Below are positions 20,046-30,695 of a stretch of 31,730 nucleotides of DNA, piece after piece. The position numbers and the translations under genes were made by a program. The notes under the pieces were generated by a model. The model was not told the DNA's origin and did not search any database. It was given only the letters and a program-made list of their open reading frames with translations. How positions within the stretch are numbered: position 1 is the stretch's first letter; every line of letters starts with the position of its first letter. The DNA is from Phytophthora quininea (taxonomy: Eukaryota; Oomycota; Peronosporomycetes; Peronosporales; Peronosporaceae), in the NCBI GenBank assembly GCA_011947345.1, contig JAAVTG010000508.1, positions 1-31,730 of the forward strand, given 5' to 3'.

Positions 20046-21759
20046 TCACCACTGCAGCGTGTCCGGAAGATATTTCTCTGCCAGCTTCAAGTAGTACGGA
20101 AGACTGTCTTCCACGTCGACACTATTCACCACATCGTCCGACACGTTCCCCACTTTGCTCAGCGAGCTGATCCACTCCTTCGTGTCAGTGTCTTGTGGGG
20201 CATACAGTTCTTCGTAGTTGTTCTGCTGGTGCCACGTCTTGAAAGACCAGAACCGAACCACATCCAGCGCTTCAGTCGGCAGCGTCGTCTTGTTCCGAGA
20301 CAGCACCGAGTGCAAATATTCCTCTGGAGTCCAAGGCAGCGCAACGTTCTCCAACCCGCAGTGCTTCTCATAAACACCCTCACCACTTTTAGCAGTGGCG
20401 CAGTGATCCGAGTTCAACTCATTCAGCTCTGGGAACTCGATTGAGCTCGGAATGGGAGCCCCCACCACCCACGTGTCGCTCTTGGCCATCCACTCCTGTG
20501 CTGAGATGCTGCGTAGCACTGCATTGTCTTCATCCGTCCAGCACAAGAAGAGCAAGCCCAATGCTCGCAGAAACACCGCGAGCTGCAGCCAGTCCGGGTG
20601 TCCGTCGTCCCTAACCGCCTGCGCCGTGGCCAGCATGTACTTGACTACCCAACTGCTGCTTCGATCCGTCTCTCCTGTCAACTCCATCACACTTTTGCAG
20701 GCTTCCGCCACCGACGTTGTGGCGTGTTGTAAATCTCCGTACTTGTCCGCCTGCTGCTTGACGAACACTGACGTCTGGTACTTCCTCATGATCTTAACGT
20801 AGAGCGGTCTTTCGTCCTGCTTGTTACACACCAGCGACATCATCTCACCTCCGTCCCACGGCACTGGGTACTCCAACACTTTAGCTCGTTTCTCTAGAGG
20901 ATCGATACACAGATAGCTGCCGTGGAAACTACGTAGAGCGATCCCTCCAGACTGCTCTGAAGTCGTAGTTTCCGCATGGTGCGGCACGACCTGGAAGGTC
21001 TCCCACGTAGAATTGAGCCGTCGATCGGCCAGCACTGTGCCGTCCTCCTCCACACACAGGAACTTGCCGTGCGCACTACGTAGAAACACTTGTCCCTCGG
21101 CTCCAAGTAGGGTCTGCCACAGACAGCCACTACCTTTAGAGCCTACCTCAATAGCTCCGTCCTCCTCTGCCACCAAACACGTGCCGTCGGGGGTCTGTAG
21201 CGCCATCATGCAGAACCAGGTAGTCTCGGTAGGGCGGATCGGGTAGAACGAGTCTTGTCGAAACACCCTCTCCATGGGCACTTTACGCAGACACTCGTTG
21301 CCATTGTAGAGGATCAGCACTTTAGCGTCGGGCGTCTCCACGAACCCCCAGCCCTGGTAGAGCCCTACCAGCCTCCCGTGTCGCTTGGAGTCCTCCTCGG
21401 CTTCCAGGTAGAGCGTGTGAACCTGTCGCTCTTGAAGCGTCGCCAGCGTCGCCAGGTAGAGCACGCGCGCCAGCCCCAGCCCACGGAACTGCGGACTCAC
21501 CACCACCGACTTGACGTGGGCGGCTGCGTGCTTTTCCAGCGTGAAAATGAGTTTCCCCACGGCACCACGCTGAGAAGCTGCCAAAAGAGTGATTAGAACA
21601 CGTTCCAGAAGGGTTAAATAGGCTGTAGCTGCACGTACAGCAGAAGAGCACCCAGCGCAGCTCCTTGGAGCGCCGGTCGTCGGTGAACGCGAGGCGGAAG
21701 CGAATACTGGGCGCGGGCAGCGCCTCCAGCACGGACGTCGTTGCGCCGAGAGTCGCCAT
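20046..21759 (-). CDS. Three-domain fusion: GNAT acetyltransferase, fascin-like beta-trefoil, MIOX-like pseudoenzyme domain
   Basis: Exon 1 is 21639-21759, the intron is 21578-21638 (61 nt, GTACGT...CAG), and exon 2 is 20046-21577. The product is 550 residues with no frame break. Residues 1-115 form a GNAT domain: beta-4 and the acetyl-CoA loop VVVSPQFRGLGLARVL at about 65-80, then LYQGWGFVET. Residues 125-270 have fascin-type trefoil repeats (VFLRSAHGKFLCVEEDGT, IALRSFHGSYLCID). Residues 300-550 resemble myo-inositol oxygenase throughout (YQTSVFVKQQADKYG, HPDW, EKHCGLENVALPW, EEYLHSV, LPTEALDVVRFWSF, LPYYLKLAEKYLPDTLQW). All six residues expected to bind the MIOX diiron centre are replaced: H to Y, HD to RA in the HDLGK motif (RALGL), GHDEY to TPEEY, RFHSF to RFWSF, and FNKFD to LSKVG. 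The GNAT part may be active; the MIOX part almost certainly is not. Ligand positions come from memory of the mammalian enzyme. Confidence 0.82.
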
Positions 21760-22498
21760 CGTAAAATTTAGAAGTGGTGGTGGTTAGAAACCCTTACCGT
21801 TAGAAATCGGATGGGGAGGAAAGGCAACTTCAACCACAACGCTAAAGTTTACCTGAAGCTGCTTCAGTGAAGCAGCTCGCCGGGCACAAGCTTCTGCTTG
21901 TCAAACAATGTTTGATGCAGCTGCAGCATTCTTGCGCTCCACCTCCCAGGGTGTTTGCCCCGGAATTGACGCTGTATGACGAACAATGCTTGTTTCGGAC
22001 TGACTGCTGAAGAAGAAGCTGAACATGCAGCTTTGCTCAAGCACGTGTTGCAAGCCCGAGCGCCCCAATTGTCCTGGTTTGGCCTTTAGCAGCACTAGTG
22101 GCGACGGCAAGCGTCGAGTCCAGAGCAAAAATTCTTGTTACCTTATGTATTCTTCAATACTAGGTCGAAGAACACATGAAAACCAACCGAGAAGCGGTAC
22201 AAGCACGCGGCCATCGACCGTGTGCCACGTAGTTCTGGACGGCCAAGACTACATCGTCCTGGGTCGCCTCTCTAAGCGAAACTCTCCACACGACGCTACA
22301 AAGACATTGGTTAAACGAAAAAGCTCCAAACCGCACACCGTCAGGGCAACAAAGAACTCCAGGTTCTCTGGAAGTTCTTGCAGCTCTTGAACGGTACCAG
22401 GCTGATAATTGTGTCGTAATGGAACTGCTCCCGTTCAAAGATGCACGTCAACAAGAATTAACGAGATCATAAACACTTCGTGACCGCCATTGCCTTCG
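21760..22498. other. Intergenic gap, no gene recognised
   Basis: A plus-strand frame of 121 codons (22025-22390) and minus-strand frames of 75 and 92 codons exist here. None has domain motifs, splice-supported extension or similarity to neighbours. It separates the fusion gene from M96-like copy 3 and may contain decayed sequence. Confidence 0.4.
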
Positions 22499-23670
22499 TT
22501 ATTTGTTAGCAAGAAGGAGTTGGTTTTCGATGTTGTGGTTGTGGAGAGTGAGGTTGCGTCGCCAGGTATCGATGACTGTTTCTTGGGTGGGGTATTTGTC
22601 GTTGGAGGATGGAGACGCCAATTCCCCGCGCAGAGTCACCTCGCAGTGCGTCTGCATCATTGTAATCGGACTTAATGTCTCCTTGTTGCCTACCAGCACC
22701 TTCCGAATCGTCTCGACGAATGCGACTGAGACTTGGTCGATTATGGGCTCGATTAGAGTCCGTTGGAGGATCACCACGCGGTCTTGCTCTACGAATTTCT
22801 TCTTGACGACTCGCAGCATGATGCGAGAGTCGAGACCTTGAAAATTAAACTCAAACGATAAGCTCTTCATACGCGTGTTGCACTGGGTTGCAAAGTCCTA
22901 GAAAACATAAAGAGAAATTAGTTTTGCTTCTTGCAACAAATAACCAGTTAGTGGCCACGAACTTGCTCGAAGATCATGTTGATCTCCCTTGGGTTCTTCA
23001 TTCGGGAGCTCCACACTACGTCCTCCGTTTGCTGTAGAGTAAATGGAAGTGCGTGAGAGTCCAGCATCTCCATGAAATTTCCTTGTGCTCCACTCGTTAG
23101 CACAGGACCAGTGGTTGGCAACTCACTCATCTTGGCTCGATCGAGAAAGCTGTCCAGATCCAAATACATTTCGTCCATTCCAGCCATAAGCTTGTCGAAA
23201 ACAATGACGTTGTTCAACGGCGGGCTCACACCACGAGCGTAAAATGGGTTGGGTGTTGCCACCAGTGGTATGCTGTTCTCTCGGAGCTTCCTTTTGAAGG
23301 CACGTCGTAGAGCTCTGGCGCTGTCGCGATGGTATCGAATGACTTCACGGAGCTGGGCGTTCTCCTGTTCACTTTGCTGCCGACGTTCTAGTTGACGTCT
23401 TGCAGCTTTCTCCCACTCCGACACTTGAACAAATGCAACTTCGGAGTTCGACGAAGCCAATCTCACTCGATTGAGCTCTTCCAGTCTGGTTTCCAACTGC
23501 TTGCTCAATGCTTGGAGCGTCAAAAGTTCATCTTTTCGACTCTGATGCCATGATTTCTTTGGCTGTTTCTTGAGATTCCTGTTAGTCGAAGACGCAGCAG
23601 ATACGGTCTCCTCCGGCACATCAAACTCATCTAGAAATGCCAAGATATCCGCAAGCGATTCCTCGTCCAT
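22499..23670 (-). CDS. bZIP-like coiled-coil/START-like protein, 'M96' type, copy 3
   Basis: Exon 1 is 22963-23670 (708 nt), the intron is 22898-22962 (65 nt, GTTCGT...TAG), and exon 2 is 22499-22897 (399 nt). Both exons are multiples of three and unbroken, giving 368 residues. I start at 23670 (MDEESLADILAFLDEFD) because the promoter lies at 23707-23723, downstream of the distal in-frame ATG at 23769. The domains follow the family: acidic-hydrophobic N-terminus, KKSWHQSRKDELLTLQALS heptads, a long charged helix, GMDEMYLDLDSFLDRAKMSE, and a START-like exon 2 (LRVVKKKFVEQDRVVILQR, PITMMQTH). It ends HNIENQLLLANK. The CPG motif of the other copies is replaced by LPTTGP. The GTTCGT donor is a weak variant; read through, exon 1 would stop 15 nt later. 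Confidence 0.83.
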
Positions 23671-23706
23671 CGGTCGTTGGGAAGACACGACAGTAGTTCT
23701 GCAGCG

Positions 23707-23723
23707 GTAAAAATGAAGAATGA
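23707..23723 (-). promoter_or_regulatory. Inr-FPR core promoter of M96-like copy 3
   Basis: The minus strand reads TCATTCTTCATTTTTAC, matching TCATTYYNCAWTTTNYY at all but one position. It lies about 40-50 nt upstream of the chosen ATG at 23670. Confidence 0.65.
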
Positions 23724-23894
23724 CACGTAATCGCCTACATCTACTAAGGAAAATCCGCTGAGAATCCACGCAACAGCCTGGTGCTGTTCAATGCATCGAC
23801 GAGATTATGAGCCCCACACTTGTATATGCTGTTAGTAGTCTGCTGTAGACTAAGTCTACCCTACAAAAATGCACTAACTGTTTTTCGTTCTTCC

Positions 23895-25191
23895 CTAATT
23901 TGTCGCTATGATACTTCGAGTCACGGGGTAGTCTTCACTCTCTTCAGACGAAGCCGCGTAGATCATCATCCCGCCGTATCCGTCTTGCCGCGCGAACGTT
24001 TTCCATTCCGAAATCACCGTCGAGTTCGGTCCCGGGCCATACGCACAACCTGCTCCCACACACAAGCCCACCGTTGCAAGCGAAAAATCCCCACCTAGCG
24101 CCGTCTTCCAGGCCGCAAACGTTGTGGTCTCGGCAGCAGCGTAGATCTCAGCGGCCGTCGCATTGTCCAGGTTGACGTTGTACGCCATGATGTTGACCCA
24201 GTCCACGTAGTCCAATACGCCGCTCGGAAAGCACCTCATGTAGGACACGTGGTCTTCAGCAGCGCACACTGACGTATCTCCTTCGTAAAAGTAGGCGTCG
24301 TACGTCAGCAGCGCCGATTTACTCCCAGCAGCATCAAGCGCCTCCCTTGTCGCCTTCAGAAGTCCGACCGTGCGATTAGCACTAAAGTCTGCGCCCACAG
24401 TCTCGTCGTCGAGGTCCAGTCCGTCAAAGCCAAAGGTGGTGAGTAGGGTCACCGCCGACTTGGCGAACGCCGTGGCGTCCGACACCTGTGCCATGTTTTG
24501 ATTGTTGGTGGAGCCACCGATACTGGCCATGGCCAAGATGCAGCGGTCGTGGAGCTGCTGGACACACTGGGAGATCGTGGCGTCGCTGGATTGGAACGTC
24601 GGTACAATGACGCCGTCGGTGACGAGCGCAAAGCCGAAAACGACGTGGGTGACCCCGTCGGGGACAGTATTACACCCGGCCACCTCGCTCTGCCAGAACG
24701 CCACCGTCCGGTCTTTCGCTGCGACAGCTGAGCAAGACGACGACGAAGAAGAAGAAGAAGCTGTTGCCTTTCCGGCGTTTGAGCCGTTGTCGTTGCCGCT
24801 TGACGAGTCGGAGCTGTTGGAATTGGCGTGGAACGTCACCGCCACGATGACGATCACGATGGCGAGCACCACAACCGCTGCAACACGGTAAAGTTAGAGA
24901 CGAAGAAGGAGACTGCACGTGACGAACACGCCACGTACCGCAGACGAACGGGATCATCCGCTTAACACACACCGTCCGCTTCTTCTTCTCGGGCGCGACG
25001 CGTTGGCTGAAGGACGTGGACAGGTAGGGCCCCATGTCGGCCGGCGGGTAGTAGTACGCAGACTCGTCCGCTTCCTCCGCATAGCGGCGCGGCGGCGAAC
25101 GCACCATCTCGTCCAAACTGAAACTGAAGCGAGTCCATCTGGGGCGGCCCTGGCAGAGGGGCTGGCAGCAGCCATGGCCACAAACAGACAT
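23895..25191 (-). CDS. Membrane-anchored GH18 chitinase-like protein (type II)
   Basis: Probable glycoside hydrolase family 18 enzyme acting on chitin or related glycans outside the cytoplasm. Exon 2 is 23895-24877, the intron is 24878-24938 (61 nt, GTACGT...CAG), and exon 1 is 24939-25191; the total is an exact multiple of three (411 residues). The start could also be 25175 (MAAAS, good context, needs one base in a CCCC run) or 25107 (MVRSPP). A cytoplasmic tail with a Tyr/Pro-rich patch leads to KKKRTVCVKR and one span across the splice junction (VVVLAIVIVIVAVTF). A Ser/Asn-rich linker (eight Ser in a row) and the GH18 barrel follow: AFWQSE, THVVFGFA, MASIGGS, the catalytic motif DGLDLDDE (Glu near residue 243) and MAYNVN. 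The acid/base Glu is present. It lacks a chitin-binding module. It diverges from M96-like copy 4. Confidence 0.83.
24736..24760 (+). repeat. GAC/GAA trinucleotide microsatellite encoding the Ser tract
   Basis: Tandem GAC then GAA triplets on the plus strand encode the poly-Ser linker of the minus-strand GH18 gene. Triplet length changes would keep the frame. Confidence 0.8.
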
Positions 25192-25443
25192 GTGGTGGCT
25201 GCCGGACTGCCTTGAATCTCCCGACGAAGCTGCCGGATCGGATCACATGCGGAGTGCATTGCTATCTGAAGCTTGCTCTGCCCGGCCGGGGTCGACCGAT
25301 GTCGCGGCGATTACTCTGCCATCGGTTCAAAATGTTTAGCGCTGTGCAAAGCCGGACCTCAAGACACCAAGACACCACCTGCCTGATCGCAGCGATGGGG
25401 AGCTGTGCCATCCCCGCATTCCGCGACTGCCAAGACGACGAGC

Positions 25444-26709
25444 ATGAGCAGTCTACAGCCGACCGACGAGTTCCTCCTGGACGAGTCGTCCGTGCTCGCC
25501 TTCCTGGACGACTACGACATGACCGACGCCGTCACGCCCCCGACCGACTCCACCGTCACCCCGGACAGACCGACGCCGGAGAAGAAAAGTCGTGGCGACA
25601 GCGTCGCAAGGATGAAGTCTTGACGCTCAGGGAGGTCGTCAGGCAGTTGGAAGCCGAGTTGGAGCGATTGAAATTGGCTGCTGGTGTGCGGTCCACTCTG
25701 CCCAAATCTGGACAAATGGCGGTGAAATCTCGGACGGTGGTGGTGAAGGAGCACCAGACCCAAGCTGCACTGATGTGGGAGCGAGTTGCAGGACGGCAGT
25801 CGATGCTTCGACAACAGAGTGAGGACGAGAATGTCACGCTACGTCGAGCTGTATCGCAGCAAATACAACAGGCGAAAGCCCTGCAACGAGCCATCAAGAG
25901 GAAGCTGCGATACGATTCAATGTCGTCGTCGATGAAGCTGCTGAAGAAGTACCAGATCGACACAAGGGGCATCAGTCCACCGCTGAACAACAAGTCTGTC
26001 TTTGACGGACTGCTCGCTGGGATCGACGGCGTGTATGGCGATCTCGATGAGTTTTACAGACGCAAAGGGATGAATGAGTTGCCATGTCCTGGGAGGAAGA
26101 ACAATACGATATTGGCGAGGCAGGAAGGCGTATTTGTGCAATTCCTGGACTCGTACGCTGTGCCGTTCGACCTCCACGAGACTGAGAAGGCCATTTGGAC
26201 CCCGGAAGGGGATGACGCAGCAGTTAAAATGTTTTACCTCCAGGTACGTTCTCCTCTAAAACTGAACAGCTTGCTGTTCTCGTACTAACTTTTTCGCTGA
26301 AAACATATAGACCTTCGAGGAAGCAGAGAATACTCGCAAGATCAGCATGTGCTTTGCGTTTTCCTTCCGAGGCTACGACTTTCGAATTGTGATGCGGTCA
26401 GTGACCCGGAAGTATATTGAACAAGACCGAGTCGTGTTCATCCAGCGCTCATTGATCGAGCCGATTCACGAGATGATGTCTTGCTCGTTCGTTGAGACGA
26501 GTCGAATGACGTTGACGCGAGGAGAATCGTCCACGGTTGGGCCCACGACAGTGATGCAGACCCATCGCGAAGCCACATTCCACGGCGATACGTCGCTAGC
26601 CGATATCGATGACTTTGCCACTCTGGATGCTGGCATCGAGACCTGGGAAAGCAACATCACGCGCTTCAACCACAGTGTGGAGGACCAGCTGATACGAACT
26701 ATGTGCTGA
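25444..26709 (+). CDS. bZIP-like coiled-coil/START-like protein, 'M96' type, copy 4
   Basis: Exon 1 is 25444-26243, the intron is 26244-26310 (67 nt, GTACGT, CTAAC branch, TAG), and exon 2 is 26311-26709 (399 nt). The start MSSLQPTDEFLLDESSVLAF matches the family N-terminus. One base is missing in the AAAA run near 25587, after which KSWRQRRKDEVLTLREVV resumes in the next frame; exon 1 is accordingly one base short of a multiple of three. Further landmarks are LKLAAGVRSTLPKSG, GIDGVYGDLDEFYRRKGMNE, LPCPGRK, FVQFLDSYAVPFDLHETEKAIW, and in exon 2 MRSVTRKYIEQDRVVFIQR and GPTTVMQTH. It ends NHSVEDQLIRTMC. It is on the opposite strand to the other three copies, separated from copy 3 by the GH18 gene. 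Confidence 0.82.
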
Positions 26710-26833
26710 GGTGGTGTGGAGGTGAGTAACATCTCATCGAGCAATCACCTGGCTTACGCCACTTGGGAATTCTGAATAAACAACTTGATTAGGCCACTCA
26801 CTCTCGTGTGCTCGTTCAGCCAGTCCGCGTCGT

Positions 26834-26851
26834 CTCATTCAGCAATTTCTC
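26834..26851 (+). promoter_or_regulatory. Inr-FPR core promoter of the ABC transporter gene
   Basis: CTCATTCA, one base, then CAATTTCTC. The second half matches the FPR consensus CAWTTTNYY exactly and the first matches the initiator YTCANTYY except at its last base. It lies about 45 nt before the ATG at 26885. Confidence 0.7.
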
Positions 26852-26884
26852 GCCTTTAGACCAAGCTCGCGCAGTTCTCAAGTC

Positions 26885-29800
26885 ATGACCCAAGCCGACT
26901 ACGTTTCAGCGGAGTCGCCTACAGCGAAACCCCGCTTTGGCGATGATGTAGCTGTCCTGGAACCTACCGCAGGGGAGCCTTCTACCGGTCAAGACCAGAA
27001 GCCAAAGCTGGTATCCATTGGCGATCTGCTATCGTTCGCCGACAGCACCGATCGTATGCTCATGCTGGCCGGCACAATTGGAGCAGTGGCTGCTGGGATG
27101 GCGCAACCTTTGCAGATTGTGCTGATCGGAGACGTCTTGAACGGCATGAACCCGTCTGACTCGACGGACAGCATTGTTGGGAAGGTGGACGACGCTGTTG
27201 TGAACTACGTCATCGTGGCCATCGCCTCTATGATCGCTGGATTCCTCCAGGTCGCCTGTTGGTCTACGACAGCGTCGCGCCAAGTGAAGCGCATTCGAGC
27301 TGCGTACGTTAGAGCCATCCTCACGAAGGAGATCGGGTGGTTCGATGTGAACGAGCCCATGCAGTTGTCGTCGAGCATTGCAGAGGCCGCTGTTACGATT
27401 CAAGAAGGCATGGGCCGCAAGATCGGCGACGGAATCCACTATTTCTCCATGGCAGTGTCTGGGATTGTCATCGGGTTGATCAAGGGCTGGGATTTGGCGT
27501 TGATACTGCTCGTTTTGATGCCTTTCGTTGCCTTCACGGCATTCCTGGCGATGAAAGTACTGGCGAAGGCCACTCAGACTGGCATCGAAGCCTATGGTCA
27601 GGCTGGTGCCGTCGCACAGGAATCGTTGAGCAATATCCGCACCGTCCACATGTTCAACAGCTTCAAACACTTTGCCGACAAATACGAGGCAGCGCTGGAC
27701 ACCGCAATGCGTGCAGGGTCAGTAAAGGCTTCGCCGTTGGGTGGGGAACGGGGCTCATGTTCTTCACCATGCTCTGCACGTACGCGGTCGGCATGTTCTA
27801 TGGCGGATACAAAGTCGCGAACGACCAGCTCGACGGGTCTCAGTGCACCGGTGGAGGATGTTACGATGGAGGACGCGTGGTGGTGGTGTTTGCTGCCGTC
27901 TTGACTGGCTCAATGGCAATCGGCCAAGCGGCCCCAAGTGCAGAAGCTCTGGTCGCTGCTCGAGCTGCTGCTTTCAACGTCTTCAAAGCAATTCAGCAGG
28001 CTTCTCTCATTGATCCATTGAGTACCGAAGGCAGGACGCTCGACTTCGTCTCCGGTGCCATTGAAATGAAGGGCGTGAATTTCGCCTACCCTTCCCGTCC
28101 GGAAGTACATGTTTGCAGGAATTACTCGCTTTCAGTTGGGGCTGGCGAGACGGTTGCTTTGGTGGGGCCCAGTGGCAGTGGCAAGAGCACAATTGTCGCC
28201 CTGTTGGAGCGATTCTACGACCCGCACAGCGGGACACTGACAATCGATGGACAAGATGTACGCGAGCTCAACGTGAAGTGGCTCCGACAGCAGATTGGTC
28301 TCGTGGGTCAAGAACCGGTGCTTTTCCCTACGTCGATAGTGGAGAACATTCGCCACGGAGCTCCTTCAGCAACGGACGACCAAGTGATCGAGGCTGCAAA
28401 GATGGCAAACGCGTACTCGTTTATCCAAGAGCTTCCTCAAGGCTTTCAGACCCAAGTTGGAGAGCGCGGCACGCAGCTTTCAGGCGGACAGAAGCAACGC
28501 ATTGCAATTGCTCGCGCCATTGTCAAGAACCCGCCGATTCTTCTTCTGGACGAAGCGACCAGCGCGCTGGACACCGAGAGCGAACGAATCGTCCAGAAAT
28601 CCCTCGACCAACTCGTGGCGACGTCCAAGCGGACGACAATTGTCATTGCCCACCGACTTTCAACCGTCCGCAATGCTGATCGAATCGCAGTACACAGCAA
28701 TGGAGCCATCGTCGAAATCGGCTCACACGACGAGTTAATGAGCATTCCCGATGGACGCTACCGAAATCTGGTCGAGTCTCAACATTCGACAGATCCTAAA
28801 GTACCAAAGTCTTCGAGTGGGCGAGACAATTCCGCGGTTGATGCTGAACTAAAGCCCCAAGTTAGCAGTGCGTCCGTAGACGATGACAAACCCAAATCCA
28901 TAGCGGACGAAGACCGTCAGTCCACGACAATTTCGTCTCGGATGTGGCAATTGGCTTCTCCTGAGTTGCTCTTCTTGGCGGCTGGCGGGATTGGGGCAGT
29001 GATAAACGCTGCCGTGTTCCCTGCGTGGGGCGTGATGATGGCAAAGATCACCGTCCTTTTCTTCGACTACACCAAGACGGAGCACGAAATGGTTCGAGAT
29101 GCACGCTACTGGGCGCTGGGCTTTGTAGCGCTCGGATTTGTCTACGGACTGTCCAAGCTCGTGCAGCACTACTGTTTCGCCGTGGCATCCGAAAAGCTCG
29201 TAGCTCGCGCTCGACTTGCGGCTTTTAACGCCATGCTGCATCAAGAAATCGGGTGGTTTGACTTGCCTGAGAATGCTTCGGGGCTTTACTGTCACGGCTT
29301 TCGACAGATGCTGCTACCCTCCAAGCGATCACGTCCGAAACTCTGAACCGCTGGCTGGTGAACCTTACGACGCTGGTCATTGTATTCGCAGTGTGCTTCT
29401 ACTTCAGCTGGCAGATGACGCTCATACTTTGGCGGTAGCGCCAGTGCTAACCATCTCCTCGTTCCTAGTGAACAAGTCGGTGGCGGACGGCGACTCCACT
29501 TCCAAGAAGGACAACGACGCAGACTCAGAGGCCGGCGCTTTGCTCACAAATGCCATCGATTCGATCCGGACGGTTGCTGCTCTTGGCATGGAGAGGAGTC
29601 TAAATAGCAAGTACGAACTGCTGCTTCAGACGTCGAAGCACTTGGACATTCAGGTTGGCATCAAGCAAGGAGCTGCGTTCGGCTTCTCTCTTGGGATGAT
29701 GCTGCTTGGCTGCTTTGTTGTTCTACGTCAGTGCTAGGTGGATTTCAAGCGACTCGATCACTTTCGAGGACATGTTCGCCGTTCTTATGGTGTTTTCGCT

Positions 29801-30695
29801 GAGTTCATTTTCGATCGGCTCGGCAGCGCAAGGAGCTACCGACATGTCCAAGGCGACAGCCTCTGCTAAGCGTATCTTCGCCATTGTTGACCGTGTCCCC
29901 GACATCGACGCAACTTCTACCAGTGGCCAAGTCCTCGCTCCTGTGGCAGGCGACTTGGAATTCCACGACGTCCAATTTGCTTATCCAGCACGGCCTGACG
30001 CCCAGATCTACCGACGATACAACCTGAAAGTGAGTCGAGGACAGACGGTAGCGCTCGTAGGTGCTAGTGGCAGCGGAAGAGCACTGCAATCTCGTTACTG
30101 GAGCGATTTTACGACCCAGACGCTGGTAAAGTGACGCTGGATGGTGTCGATCTCCGTCAGCTCAATTTGTCGTGGCTGCGTGACCGCATCTCGCTTGTGA
30201 GTCAAGAGCCTGTGCTGTTTGCTGGCACGATCGCAGACAATATCGCGCTGGGGAAACCGGGAGCTAGTCGCGAAGAAATCGTCCAAGCCGCCAGAGAAGC
30301 CAGCGCATTCAACTTCATCAGCAATTTGCCCGATGGGTTTGACACAAACGTTGGAGATCGAGGTGCCCAAGTCTCCGGCGGCCAGAAGCAGCGGATCGCC
30401 TTAGCTCGAGCCATTGTGCGGGACCCCGATATTCTTTGCTGGATGAAGCGACGAGTGCTCTGGACAGTGAAAGTGAACACTTGGTGCAGGCATCTCTGGA
30501 TCGACTGCTACGTCGGAGACAGCGAACGACGATTGTTGTGGCGCATCGACTATCGACGATCCGCAACGCCGACCTCATCGCAGTGACGGACAACGGAGCG
30601 ATCGTGGAGATTGGGACGCACCAGCAGCTCATGCAGCAGAAAAGGGTCGCTACAGGCAGTTGCTGGCTTGTCAAGACGACGAAACTGCGCCATGA
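26885..30695 (+). CDS. Full-size ABCB (MDR/P-glycoprotein-type) ABC transporter, frame broken by indels
   Basis: ATP-driven exporter of lipids or hydrophobic compounds with the order TMD-NBD-TMD-NBD and about 1,270 residues. From the ATG at 26885, TMD1 begins after [21 protein letters not shown]1 has Walker [10 protein letters not shown] (about 28165), Q-loop [10 protein letters not shown], signature [14 protein letters not shown] (about 28477), Walker [13 protein letters not shown] (about 28537) and H-loop [17 protein letters not shown]2 begins near 28965. NBD2 has signature [15 protein letters not shown] (about 30376) and [13 protein letters not shown]. Frame breaks lie near 27725, 29283, 29435, 29720, 30078, 30437 and 30640. 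The break at 30078 falls inside Walker A of NBD2 (GASGSG then RAL instead of KST), explained by one missing A in a run. The true C-terminus is [12 protein letters not shown], stop at 30695. There is no intron. Substrate unknown; such pumps can export drugs. Confidence 0.88.

Noticed and set aside
22025..22390. Possible 121-codon Cys/Ser-rich secreted protein
   Set aside because: No signal peptide, no promoter element and no family similarity; the composition is like random frames in the gap.
27029..27670. Long minus-strand frame of 213 codons inside the ABC gene
   Set aside because: It mirrors the first transmembrane domain of the transporter; no independent signals.
30059..30134. Loss of Walker A in NBD2 as a real, asymmetric ABC transporter
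   Set aside because: One missing A in a short run restores the canonical motif and the frame, as at many other homopolymers in the window.
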